In this document: piece after piece, positions 24,306 to 31,238 of the stretch
Numbering within the stretch: position 1 is the first letter of the stretch
Layout of the letters: each line of letters starts with the position of its first letter
DNA from: Myxococcota bacterium
GTDB lineage: Bacteria > Myxococcota > B64-G9
Assembly: GCA_022710975.1 (NCBI GenBank)
Contig: JAKLGA010000005.1
Coordinates: 310,001-374,000, forward strand
Direction: 5' to 3'
DNA length: 64,000 bases
Made by a program: the position numbers and the translations under genes
Notes under the pieces: model-generated
What the model saw: only the letters and a program-made list of their open reading frames with translations
Databases searched by the model: none
Told to the model about the DNA's origin: nothing

Positions 24306-25268
24306 TCAGCCCTTGGCCTTCTTGATCTCCTCGATCATCTCGGGCACGGCCTTGAACAGATCGCCCACCAGGCCGTAGTCGGCCACCCCGAAGATGGGGG
24401 CCTCCTCGTCCTTGTTGACCGCCACGATGACCTTGGAGCCCTTCATGCCGGCCAGGTGCTGGATGGCGCCCGACATGCCGAGCGCGAAGTACAGATCCGG
24501 GGCCACCACCTTGCCGGTCTGGCCCACCTGCAGGTCGTTGGGCACCCAGCCCGCGTCCACGGCCGCGCGGGTGGCGCCCACCGCGCCGTGCAGCAGGTCG
24601 GCGAGCTGCTCGATCACCTTGAAGTCGCCCTTCGTGCCGCGGCCGCCGGAGACGATCACGCTCGCCTCGGTCAGCTCGGGCCGCGAGGACTTGATCTCCT
24701 CGAACTTGACGAAGCGCTTGCGCAGCTTGGCCAGATCCACGTTCACCGCCACGGCGGACTTCTCGCCGCCCGCGGCGCCCTTCTCGGCCGGGGCGAACTC
24801 GGTGGCGCGCACGCTGACCACCTTGATCGGGCTGGTGATCTCGGCCGCCACGATGGCGTTCCCGGCCCAGACCGGCCGCAGGAAGTGGCCCTGGTCGTCG
24901 GTGCCCACGATGTCGGAGCACATGCCGGCGCCGAGCTTGGCCGCGACCCGCGGCAGCATGTCCTTGGTCATGGAGGAGGAGGTGGCGCCCACCACGCTGG
25001 CCCCGATCGCCTTGGCCACCTCCGCCACCACGATGGCGTAGCTCTCGGCCAGGTAGCTCTGGAGCGCCGGGTGCTCGGCCACGTGCACCTTGGCGGCGCC
25101 GTAGCACATGGCCTCCTCGGCCGCCTTGCCCGCGCCCGGCCCCATCACCAGGATGTGGACCTGGCCGCCCTGCTTGGCCGCGTACTGCTTGGCGAAGGTG
25201 AACGCCGCGCGGCACACCTTCTTGATCGTCCCGTCCTTGTGCTCCGCCAGAATGAGAACGTTGCCCAT
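24306..25268 (-). CDS. etfA: Electron transfer flavoprotein alpha subunit
   Basis: The 320-residue product starts at ATG 25268, with GAGGAGACGAAC as ribosome-binding site. The C-terminal FAD-binding domain is canonical: SGGRGTKG, then the ADLLHGAVGATRAAVDAGW helix, GQTGKVVAPDLYFALGMSGA, and AVNKDEEAPIFGVADYGLVGD. With EtfB it forms a soluble heterodimer that carries electrons from flavin dehydrogenases to the membrane quinone pool. It lies 32 nt downstream of etfB and upstream of glcD-glcF, suggesting the partner is the GlcD-type dehydrogenase (inference from gene order). Length is usual for the family. Confidence 0.93.
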   Translation of the reverse strand: MGNVLILAEHKDGTIKKVCRAAFTFAKQYAAKQGGQVHILVMGPGAGKAAEEAMCYGAAKVHVAEHPALQSYLAESYAIVVAEVAKAIGASVVGATSSSMTKDMLPRVAAKLGAGMCSDIVGTDDQGHFLRPVWAGNAIVAAEITSPIKVVSVRATEFAPAEKGAAGGEKSAVAVNVDLAKLRKRFVKFEEIKSSRPELTEASVIVSGGRGTKGDFKVIEQLADLLHGAVGATRAAVDAGWVPNDLQVGQTGKVVAPDLYFALGMSGAIQHLAGMKGSKVIVAVNKDEEAPIFGVADYGLVGDLFKAVPEMIEEIKKAKG

Positions 25269-25300
25269 GTTCGTCTCCTCGCGCGCCCGCTCGCAGCGGC

Positions 25301-26053
25301 TCAGATCACCTTGGCCTCGTCCCGGAGCTTGGCGACCAGCGTGGGGACGTCCGGGACCTTGATGCCGGCCTTGCGCTCCGGCGGCGCCTGGAACTTGTGC
25401 CACTTGACCTTCGGCTGGGCGTCGAGGCCCATGGCCTTGAGCTCCATCTCTTTCAAGGGCTTCTTCTTGGCCTTCATGATGCCGGGCAGCGAGGCGTAGC
25501 GCGGCTCGTTGAGGCGGAGATCCGCGGTGATCACCGCGGGCAGATCCACCTCGACGTGATCGAAGCCGCCGTCGACCTCGCGGGTCACGCTGGCCTTCGC
25601 GCGGTCGGCCGAGAGCTCGACCTTGGAGGCGAAGCAGGCCTGCGGCCAGCCCAGCATCTCGGCCAGCATCTGGCCCACCTGGTTGTTGTCGCCGTCGACC
25701 GCCTGCTTGCCCATGAGCACCAGCTCGGGCTTCTCCTCGTCGACGATCTTCTTCAGCACCGAGGCCACCGTCCAGGGATCGGTGAAGCCCTCGGACACCA
25801 CCAGGATGCCCCGATCGGCGCCCATGGCCAGCCCCGAGCGGATCTCCTTGGAGGCGTCCTTGGGCCCGACGGAGACGACCACGATCTCCGCGGCGCCCTT
25901 CTCCTTGATGCGGATGGCCTCCTCGATGGCGATCTCGTCGAAGGGGTTCACCTTGTAGGAGATGCCCTCGGTGGCGATGCCGGAGCCGTCCGGCTTCACC
26001 TTGATCTTCATGTCGGGGTCGGTGACCTGCTTGGCGGTGACCAGGATCTTCAC
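25301..26053 (-). CDS. etfB: Electron transfer flavoprotein beta subunit
   Basis: The 250-residue product starts at GTG 26053, just after a GAGGAGGGAG ribosome-binding site. It begins MKILVTAKQVTDPD and keeps the AMP-binding loop region (MGKQAVDGDNNQVGQMLAEML) and the C-terminal LRLNEPRYASLPGIMKAKKKP recognition stretch found in EtfB. It pairs with EtfA encoded 32 nt downstream. The upstream transaldolase-like gene ends 19 nt before its start, so the three genes form one transcript from the promoter at 26748. Confidence 0.93.
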   Translation of the reverse strand: MKILVTAKQVTDPDMKIKVKPDGSGIATEGISYKVNPFDEIAIEEAIRIKEKGAAEIVVVSVGPKDASKEIRSGLAMGADRGILVVSEGFTDPWTVASVLKKIVDEEKPELVLMGKQAVDGDNNQVGQMLAEMLGWPQACFASKVELSADRAKASVTREVDGGFDHVEVDLPAVITADLRLNEPRYASLPGIMKAKKKPLKEMELKAMGLDAQPKVKWHKFQAPPERKAGIKVPDVPTLVAKLRDEAKVI

Positions 26054-26072
26054 GATCTCCCTCCTCGGTAGG

Positions 26073-26720
26073 TTAGCCCTTGGGGATCTTCTTCGAGTCT
26101 TCGAGGAACTTGCGGATGCCGCTGTCGGTCAGGGGATGCTGGACCAGGCCCCGCAGGATCTTCAACGGCACGGTGCAGATGTGGGCGCCCAGCATGGCGG
26201 CCTGGTGCACGTGGATCGTGTGGCGGATCGAGGCCACGATGATCTCGGTCGGGTAGCCGTAGTTGTCCAGCATCTCCTTGAGATCGGCCACCATGTCCAT
26301 CCCGGGCGTGCCCACGTCGTCCAGCCGGCCCACGAAGGGGCTGACGAAGGTGGCGCCGGCCTTGGCGGCCAGCAGCCCCTGCAGGGGCTGGAAGACGAGG
26401 GTCACGTTGGTCTTGATGCCGGCCTGCGTGCAGGCCTTGGTGGCCTTCAGCCCCTCGAGGGTCATGGGGATCTTGACCGTCACCTGGGGGGCGATGGCCG
26501 CCAGCTCCCGCGCCTCCGCGAGCATGCCGGCCGCGTCCTCGCTGACCGTCTCGGCCGAGACCGGCCCGGGCACGAGGCCGCAGATCTCCTCGATGACCTT
26601 GCGGAACGGCCGGCCCGTCTTGGCCACCAGGCTGGGGTTGGTGGTCACGCCGTCCACCAATCCCATGGCCACGCCTTCTCTGATTTCGGACACGTCAGCG
26701 GTGTCGAGGAAGAACTTCAT
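26073..26720 (-). CDS. tal: Small transaldolase/fructose-6-phosphate aldolase family protein
   Basis: The 215-residue product starts at ATG 26720 with GGGAGGCAGCC as ribosome-binding site. It is a single TIM-barrel of the TalC/FSA (MipB) type: [10 protein letters not shown] start, [13 protein letters not shown], the Schiff-base Lys in [10 protein letters not shown], and [18 protein letters not shown] Glu (VSAETVS) stands where E. coli FSA has Gln59, which favours transaldolase over aldolase activity. The role would be in the non-oxidative pentose phosphate pathway. It is the first gene of the etfBA transcript; the metabolic reason for the pairing is not obvious. Confidence 0.8.
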   Translation of the reverse strand: MKFFLDTADVSEIREGVAMGLVDGVTTNPSLVAKTGRPFRKVIEEICGLVPGPVSAETVSEDAAGMLAEARELAAIAPQVTVKIPMTLEGLKATKACTQAGIKTNVTLVFQPLQGLLAAKAGATFVSPFVGRLDDVGTPGMDMVADLKEMLDNYGYPTEIIVASIRHTIHVHQAAMLGAHICTVPLKILRGLVQHPLTDSGIRKFLEDSKKIPKG

Positions 26721-26747
26721 GGCTGCCTCCCGCGCGATTCGGGCCCC

Positions 26748-26778
26748 ATTCTATGGCCGCACCTGCGAGGGCTGTCAA
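26748..26778 (-). promoter_or_regulatory. Sigma-70-like promoter of the tal-etfBA operon
   Basis: Minus-strand TTGACA (26773-26778) and TAGAAT (26748-26753) are separated by 19 nt, 27 nt before the ATG at 26720. The spacing is slightly long but both hexamers are close to consensus. Confidence 0.55.
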
Positions 26779-26817
26779 GGGATTTGACTGGCATGTCAGT
26801 TTCCTTGAAATTCCGTT

Positions 26818-27360
26818 CTACGATATAGGGTTATGTGTTTCCTGGCCCGGCGCCGATGCCTCCTCCAGCGGGTGCACCCAGCCGCCCTCCCCGGGCGGGA
26901 GCGCGGCCAGGAGCTCGGCCAGGGTCCGACCCAGCACGGGATGACGCAGTGCGGGGTCGAGCTCGACCAGCGGCGCCAGCACGAAGCGCCGCTCGTGCAG
27001 GCGCGGGTGGGGCAGGACCAGCCCGGGCGTGTCGAGCACGCACGCGCCGTGCAGCAGCAGGTCGAGATCGACCACCCGCGGCCCCCAGCGCGGCTCCCCC
27101 GCCGCGCGCCGCCGGCCCAGGCCGCGCTCGAGCTCGAGCAGCGCGGCCAGCAGCTCGACCGGCGCGAGCGCCGTGTCCAGCCCGACCGCCAGGTTGATGA
27201 AGGCCGGCTGCTCGGCGAGCCCCCAGGGCTCGGTCTCGTACAGCCGCGAGCGGCGCAGCGCGCGGACCCCCGGCAGGCGCCCCAGGCCCTCCACCGCCGC
27301 CAGGCAGGTGGCCTCGCGCGCCCCCAGGTTCGAGCCGATCGAGACGTAGGCGCGGTCCAA
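26818..27360 (-). CDS. folK: HPPK, 2-amino-4-hydroxy-6-hydroxymethyldihydropteridine pyrophosphokinase
   Basis: The 180-residue product has AYVSIGSNLGARE at the N-terminus, YETEPWGLAEQPAFINLAVGLDT, RWGPRVVDLDLLLHG (the Asp pair that binds Mg-ATP) and LPHPRLHERRFVLAPL, all signatures of FolK. It transfers pyrophosphate from ATP to the pterin in folate synthesis. Length is usual. I use TTG 27360 as the start: there is no ATG or GTG before the conserved first strand, and the TTG lies 11 nt after the aminotransferase stop. It is the last gene of the dap operon; the mature C-terminus carries a short Gly/Glu-rich extension. Confidence 0.88.
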   Translation of the reverse strand: MDRAYVSIGSNLGAREATCLAAVEGLGRLPGVRALRRSRLYETEPWGLAEQPAFINLAVGLDTALAPVELLAALLELERGLGRRRAAGEPRWGPRVVDLDLLLHGACVLDTPGLVLPHPRLHERRFVLAPLVELDPALRHPVLGRTLAELLAALPPGEGGWVHPLEEASAPGQETHNPIS

Positions 27361-27371
27361 GGGCCGCCGCC

Positions 27372-28538
27372 TCAGCCCGCGCCCAGCTTCTTCAGGCGCG
27401 CCACGGCCTCGGCGATGCGGGCGGTCGGCTGCGTCAGCGAGAAGCGCACGAACCCACGCCCGGAGGCGCCGAAGCCCGAGCCCGGGGTGACCAGCACGCC
27501 CACGCGCTCCAGCAGCTCGGTGGCGAAGGCCCGGTCGTCGCCGCCCGGCACGGGCATCCACACGTAGAAGGTGGCCCTGGGCACCGGGGGCTGGTAGCCC
27601 GCGGCGCGCAGCCCCTCGACCAGCGAGTCCCGGCGGCGGCGGTACTCGGCGCAGATGCCCTCCAGCGGGCCCGGCCACAGGGACAGGGCCTTCACGCCCG
27701 CGGCCTGCACGGCGGTGAACACGCCCGAGTCCAGGTTGGACTTGAGGTCGGAGAAGGGCTTGATCAGGTCGCTGCGGCCCACGGCCCAGCCCACGCGCCA
27801 GCCGCACATGTTGTAGGTCTTCGACAGCGAGTGGAACTCGACCGCCACCTCCCGGCCGCCGGGCACGTCGAACACCGAGGGGGAGCGGTAGCCGTCGAAG
27901 GCGATCTCCGAGTAGGCGTTGTCCGACAGCAGCACCAGGTCGTGCCGCTGGGCGAAGGCCACCGCCCGCGTCAGGAAGTCGAGATCGGCCACGGCGCCGG
28001 TGGGGTTGTTGGGGTAGTTCAGCCACAGCCCCTTGGCGCGCCCGAGCACCTCCGCGGGCACGGCCTCGAGATCGGGCAGGAAGCCGTTCTGGGGCAGGAG
28101 CGGCATCTGGTAGGGCACGGCGCCCAGCAGCCGCGCCCCGATGGCGTACACCGGGTAGCCCGGCTCGGGGCACAGGATCGCGTCGCCCGGATCGAGCAGC
28201 GCCAGCGGCAGGTGGGCGATGCCCTCCTTGGTGCCGATGAGCGCCAGCACCTCCCGGTCGGGATCGAAGCGCGCCCCGAAGCGCCGCAGCATGAAGTCCG
28301 CCGCGGCCTGGCGGAAGACCTTGGCCCCGGCGTAGGCCGGGTAGCGGTGGTTCAGGGGATCGGCCAGGGCGGCCTGGCCGGCGGCCACGATCTCGGGCGG
28401 GGTGGGCAGGTCCGGATCGCCGATGGTGAAGGTGATGACGTCCACGCCCTTGGCCAGGGCGGCCTGCTTCTTCCGATCCAGATCGGCGAACAAGTAGGGT
28501 GCCAGCTCCGACATGCGCCTGGCCAGTCGCACTGCCAT
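27372..28538 (-). CDS. dapL: Class I/II aminotransferase, probable LL-diaminopimelate aminotransferase
   Basis: The 388-residue product starts at ATG 28538, preceded by AGGAGGAGG. It is a fold-type I PLP enzyme: TFTIGDPDLPTPPEIV, HRYPAYAGAKVFRQAAADF, LNYPNNPTGAVA, SDNAYSEIAFDG, and the PLP-Lys in HSLSKTYNMCGWRVGW. The YNMCGWR context and the location directly after dapA and dapB support the LL-DAP aminotransferase (DapL) subgroup, which converts tetrahydrodipicolinate to LL-diaminopimelate in one step. That would bypass the DapD/DapC/DapE route. The exact subgroup is an inference from context; other aspartate- or alanine-type aminotransferases of this family look similar. Confidence 0.75.
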   Translation of the reverse strand: MAVRLARRMSELAPYLFADLDRKKQAALAKGVDVITFTIGDPDLPTPPEIVAAGQAALADPLNHRYPAYAGAKVFRQAAADFMLRRFGARFDPDREVLALIGTKEGIAHLPLALLDPGDAILCPEPGYPVYAIGARLLGAVPYQMPLLPQNGFLPDLEAVPAEVLGRAKGLWLNYPNNPTGAVADLDFLTRAVAFAQRHDLVLLSDNAYSEIAFDGYRSPSVFDVPGGREVAVEFHSLSKTYNMCGWRVGWAVGRSDLIKPFSDLKSNLDSGVFTAVQAAGVKALSLWPGPLEGICAEYRRRRDSLVEGLRAAGYQPPVPRATFYVWMPVPGGDDRAFATELLERVGVLVTPGSGFGASGRGFVRFSLTQPTARIAEAVARLKKLGAG

Positions 28539-28564
28539 GGTGGACCTCCTCCTGGTTCCCCCGC

Positions 28565-29335
28565 TCAGCCCTCCCGGCGGACGACCGGGTTCTCCAACCG
28601 ACCCACGCCCTCGATGCGCACCTCGACCGAATCGCCGGGCGAGAGCGGCCCCACCCCGGCCGGGGTGCCCATGGCCACCACGTCGCCCGGCAGGAGCGTC
28701 ATCACCCGGGAGATGAAGGCCAGCGCCTCGGGCACGGGGAAGATCGCCTGCCCCATGTCCCCCCGCTGGCGGAGCGCCCCGTTCACCCAGCACTCGAGGG
28801 TCAGCTCCTCCGGGATGGCCTCGGTCTCGATCCACGGCCCCATGGGGGCGAAGCTGTCGAAACCCTTGGCGCGCGCGAAGACGCCGTCCTGGCGCTGCAG
28901 GGCGCGGGCGGTCACGTCGTTGAAGCAGCTGTAGCCGAGCACCGCGGCCCGCGCGGCCTCCGGGCTCGCGTCGCACAGCCGCCGGCCCAGCACCACCGCC
29001 AGCTCGGCCTCGTGCTCGATGTTGCCCGGCACCGCCGGCAGGCGGATGGGCTCGCCCGGGCCGATCAGCGCGGAGGGGGCCTTGAGGAAGATCTTCGGCT
29101 CCGCGGGCAGGGGCTTGGCCATCTCGCTGGCGTGGTCGCGGAAGTTGGTGCCCAGCGCCACCACCTTGCTGGGCGAGGCCGGGCAGAGCAGGCGCACCTC
29201 GCTCCGGGCGTGCAGCCGCGGGGTGGCGGCGTAGCCGGCGAACAGATCGCCCTCCAGCTCCACGAGCTGCTCGCCCTCGAGGATGCCCCAGCGCGGCGGG
29301 CCGCCGGCCAGGGGGCAGAAGCGCGCGAACCTCAT
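28565..29335 (-). CDS. Fumarylacetoacetate hydrolase family protein
   Basis: The 256-residue product starts at ATG 29335, overlapping the dapB stop (ATGA). Residues 1-55 form the small N-terminal domain and 60-256 the FAH fold: VALGTNFRDHASEM, FLKAPSALIGPGEPI, the metal-binding Glu residues in NIEHEAELAVVLGRR, GYSCFNDVTARALQRQDG and KGFDSFAPMGPW, ending TPAGVGPLSPGDSVEV. Members hydrolyse or decarboxylate acylpyruvates, oxaloacetate or related keto-acids. Location inside the dap operon suggests a role in handling a keto-acid such as oxaloacetate or a pyruvate-derived side product, but this is speculation. Activity type cannot be told from sequence. Confidence 0.85.
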   Translation of the reverse strand: MRFARFCPLAGGPPRWGILEGEQLVELEGDLFAGYAATPRLHARSEVRLLCPASPSKVVALGTNFRDHASEMAKPLPAEPKIFLKAPSALIGPGEPIRLPAVPGNIEHEAELAVVLGRRLCDASPEAARAAVLGYSCFNDVTARALQRQDGVFARAKGFDSFAPMGPWIETEAIPEELTLECWVNGALRQRGDMGQAIFPVPEALAFISRVMTLLPGDVVAMGTPAGVGPLSPGDSVEVRIEGVGRLENPVVRREG

Positions 29336-30132
29336 GGTCCACCTCCGGCGGCTCCCCCGCCCGGACCGAACACGTCCCCCATGCCGTAGAAGCCGGGCCG
29401 GGCCCGGACGATGAAGCGCAGCGCGTCCAGGGCCCCGCGACAGAAGTGCTCCCGGTTGAGCGCGCGGTGGGTGAGCACGAGCTGCTCGCCGGGCCCCAGG
29501 AACATGATCTGGTGCTCGCCCACCACGTCGCCGCCGCGGATGGACGCCAGCCCCACCTCGCCGGCCTGGCGGGCGCCCTGCCGGTTCGCCCGGGTCGGGC
29601 CGCGGCCCGAGGCCGCCTCCAGCGCCTCCGCCAGCCGGAGCGCGGTGCCCGAGGGGGCGTCGGCCTTGCCGCGGTGGTGGAGCTCGAGGATCTCCGCGTC
29701 GAACTCCGGGCCGAGCAGGGCGGCGGCCTGGCGCGCGAGATCGGTCAGCAGGAACACCCCGCGGCTCATGTTGGCGCTCTGCAGCACGGCCACCCGGGCG
29801 CCCAGCGCGCGGAGCGCCTCCATCTGGGCGGCGTCGAAGCCCGTGGTGCCGGTCACCACCGGCCGCCCCAGCCGCGCCGCCAGCTCGGCGTGCTCGAGGA
29901 CCGAGGCCGGCGGGCCGAAGTCGAGCAGCGCGTCCGAGGCCTCCAGCGCGGCGCGCGGCTCGTCGCCGAGCCTCACCCCGCCGCCGAGGTCCAGCCCCAG
30001 GTCGGGGTGACCCGGCCGCTCGAGGGCCGCGCCCAGCGCCAGATCGTCCGCGCGCTGGAGGAAGCCGGCCAGGAGCTGGCCCATCCGGCCGCGGGCCCCG
30101 GACAGGCACACCCGCGCGGCGCGGGGGCTCAC
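29332..30132 (-). CDS. dapB: 4-hydroxy-tetrahydrodipicolinate reductase
   Basis: The 266-residue product starts at GTG 30132, overlapping the dapA stop (GTGA). It has the Rossmann motif VCLSGARGRMGQLL, the VVTGTTGFDAAQMEAL segment, and the substrate-binding ELHHRGKADAPSGTALRL motif that identifies DapB. The family also has the ASIRGGDVVGEHQIMF and THRALNREHF stretches seen here. It reduces the DapA product to tetrahydrodipicolinate, which the adjacent DapL-type aminotransferase would use. The C-terminus has an extra Gly-rich tail. Confidence 0.93.
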   Translation of the reverse strand: MSPRAARVCLSGARGRMGQLLAGFLQRADDLALGAALERPGHPDLGLDLGGGVRLGDEPRAALEASDALLDFGPPASVLEHAELAARLGRPVVTGTTGFDAAQMEALRALGARVAVLQSANMSRGVFLLTDLARQAAALLGPEFDAEILELHHRGKADAPSGTALRLAEALEAASGRGPTRANRQGARQAGEVGLASIRGGDVVGEHQIMFLGPGEQLVLTHRALNREHFCRGALDALRFIVRARPGFYGMGDVFGPGGGAAGGGP

Positions 30133-31025
30133 GGCCTGGCCTCCAGGAGCCCGGCCGCCGCGAGCGCCCGGGCGAGCTCGGGCCGCAGGGGCGTGGACAG
30201 CGGGGTCAGCGGCAGGCGGATCTCCTCGCCGCACAGGCCGAGGGCGGCCATGGCCGCCTTGACCGGGATGGGGTTGGTCTCCAGGAACAGCGCCTTCATC
30301 AGCGGCGCCAGGCGGAAGTGCAGGTCGCGGGCGCCCCGCAGGTCGCCCGCCAGGAAGCGCCGGTGGAGGTCGACGAGCAGCGCCGGGGCCGGGTTGGAGA
30401 CCACCGAGATCACCCCGTGGCCGCCGAGGGCCAGGAAGGGCAGGAAGGTGAAGTCGTCGCCGGAGAGCAGCGTGAGCCCGTCGCCCACCGCGGCCAGGAT
30501 GCGCGTGTCCAGCCACAGATCGCCGGAGGCCTCCTTGAGGGCCACCACGCGCTCCAGGCCCGCCAGCTCGGCGGCGGTCTCGGGCGACAGGCTGACGCCG
30601 GTGCGGGAGGGCACGTTGTAGGCCACCAGGTCGAGCCCCGCGGCGGCCACCGCGCGGAAGTGCTCGACCAGCCCGCGCGGGGTGGGCTTCACGTAGTAGG
30701 GGGTCACCACCAGGGCCGCGTCGACGCCCAGCTCGCGGGCGCGGGCGGTCATGTCCACCGTGGCCGGGGTGTTGTTCGAGCCCGTGCCGGCCACCACCGG
30801 CACCCGCCCGCCGACCTCGGACACCACCGCGCGGATGGCCTGCAGCCGCTCCTCGAGGGTCATGGCCGCGGCCTCGCCCGTGGAGCCGCACACCACCAGG
30901 CCGTGCACGCCGGCGTCGAGCTGGCGCCGCGCCATGGCCCGGAGCGCCGGCTCGTCCAGCCGGCCCGCGCGGAACGGGGTGACCAGCGCGGTCAGCACGC
31001 CCGTGAGCTTCCTCTTCGCGGTCAC
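30129..31025 (-). CDS. dapA: 4-hydroxy-tetrahydrodipicolinate synthase
   Basis: The 298-residue product starts at GTG 31025 with GGGAGGTGA as ribosome-binding site, 4 nt after the lipoprotein gene. It is a DapA-type TIM barrel: ALVTPFRAGRLDE, VCGSTGEAAAMTLEER, catalytic Tyr in AYNVPSRTG, the Schiff-base Lys in VVALKEASGDL, and LLSGDDFTFLPFLALGGHGVISV. It condenses pyruvate with aspartate semialdehyde, the first step of lysine and meso-DAP synthesis. With dapB and dapL downstream it forms the DAP branch in one operon. Confidence 0.93.
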   Translation of the reverse strand: MTAKRKLTGVLTALVTPFRAGRLDEPALRAMARRQLDAGVHGLVVCGSTGEAAAMTLEERLQAIRAVVSEVGGRVPVVAGTGSNNTPATVDMTARARELGVDAALVVTPYYVKPTPRGLVEHFRAVAAAGLDLVAYNVPSRTGVSLSPETAAELAGLERVVALKEASGDLWLDTRILAAVGDGLTLLSGDDFTFLPFLALGGHGVISVVSNPAPALLVDLHRRFLAGDLRGARDLHFRLAPLMKALFLETNPIPVKAAMAALGLCGEEIRLPLTPLSTPLRPELARALAAAGLLEARP

Positions 31026-31028
31026 GTC

Positions 31029-31229
31029 TCACCTCCCGGAGGTCGCGTCCCCGCCGTCCTCACCGCCCGCGGGGGCGCTCGCGGCCGGCTCGGGCCCGGG
31101 CGGGCGCGGCGGGGCCTTGATGCCGCAGGCCGCGCAGGCGAGCAGGCCGAGCAGGCAGAGCCCCAGCCGGCGCCACGGGCCCCGGCAGCGGAGGCGCGCG
31201 GCGCGGCGGGTGTCGGGCGTCTCGCGCAT
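31029..31229 (-). CDS. Small LptM (YifL)-like lipoprotein
   Basis: The 66-residue product starts at ATG 31229. After a basic start it has a Leu/Ala core ending ACAACGIKAPPRPP. The CGxKxPxxxP motif just after the lipid-modified Cys is the signature of LptM/YifL lipoproteins, which assist folding of the LPS transporter LptD. The rest is a short disordered Ala/Glu/Gly tail. In E. coli yifL also lies next to a DAP-pathway gene (dapF), so the location beside dapA matches. No strong ribosome-binding site is visible; translation may be coupled to the upstream gene, which ends 9 nt before. Confidence 0.6.
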   Translation of the reverse strand: MRETPDTRRAARLRCRGPWRRLGLCLLGLLACAACGIKAPPRPPGPEPAASAPAGGEDGGDATSGR

Positions 31230-31238
31230 CGCGGACGG

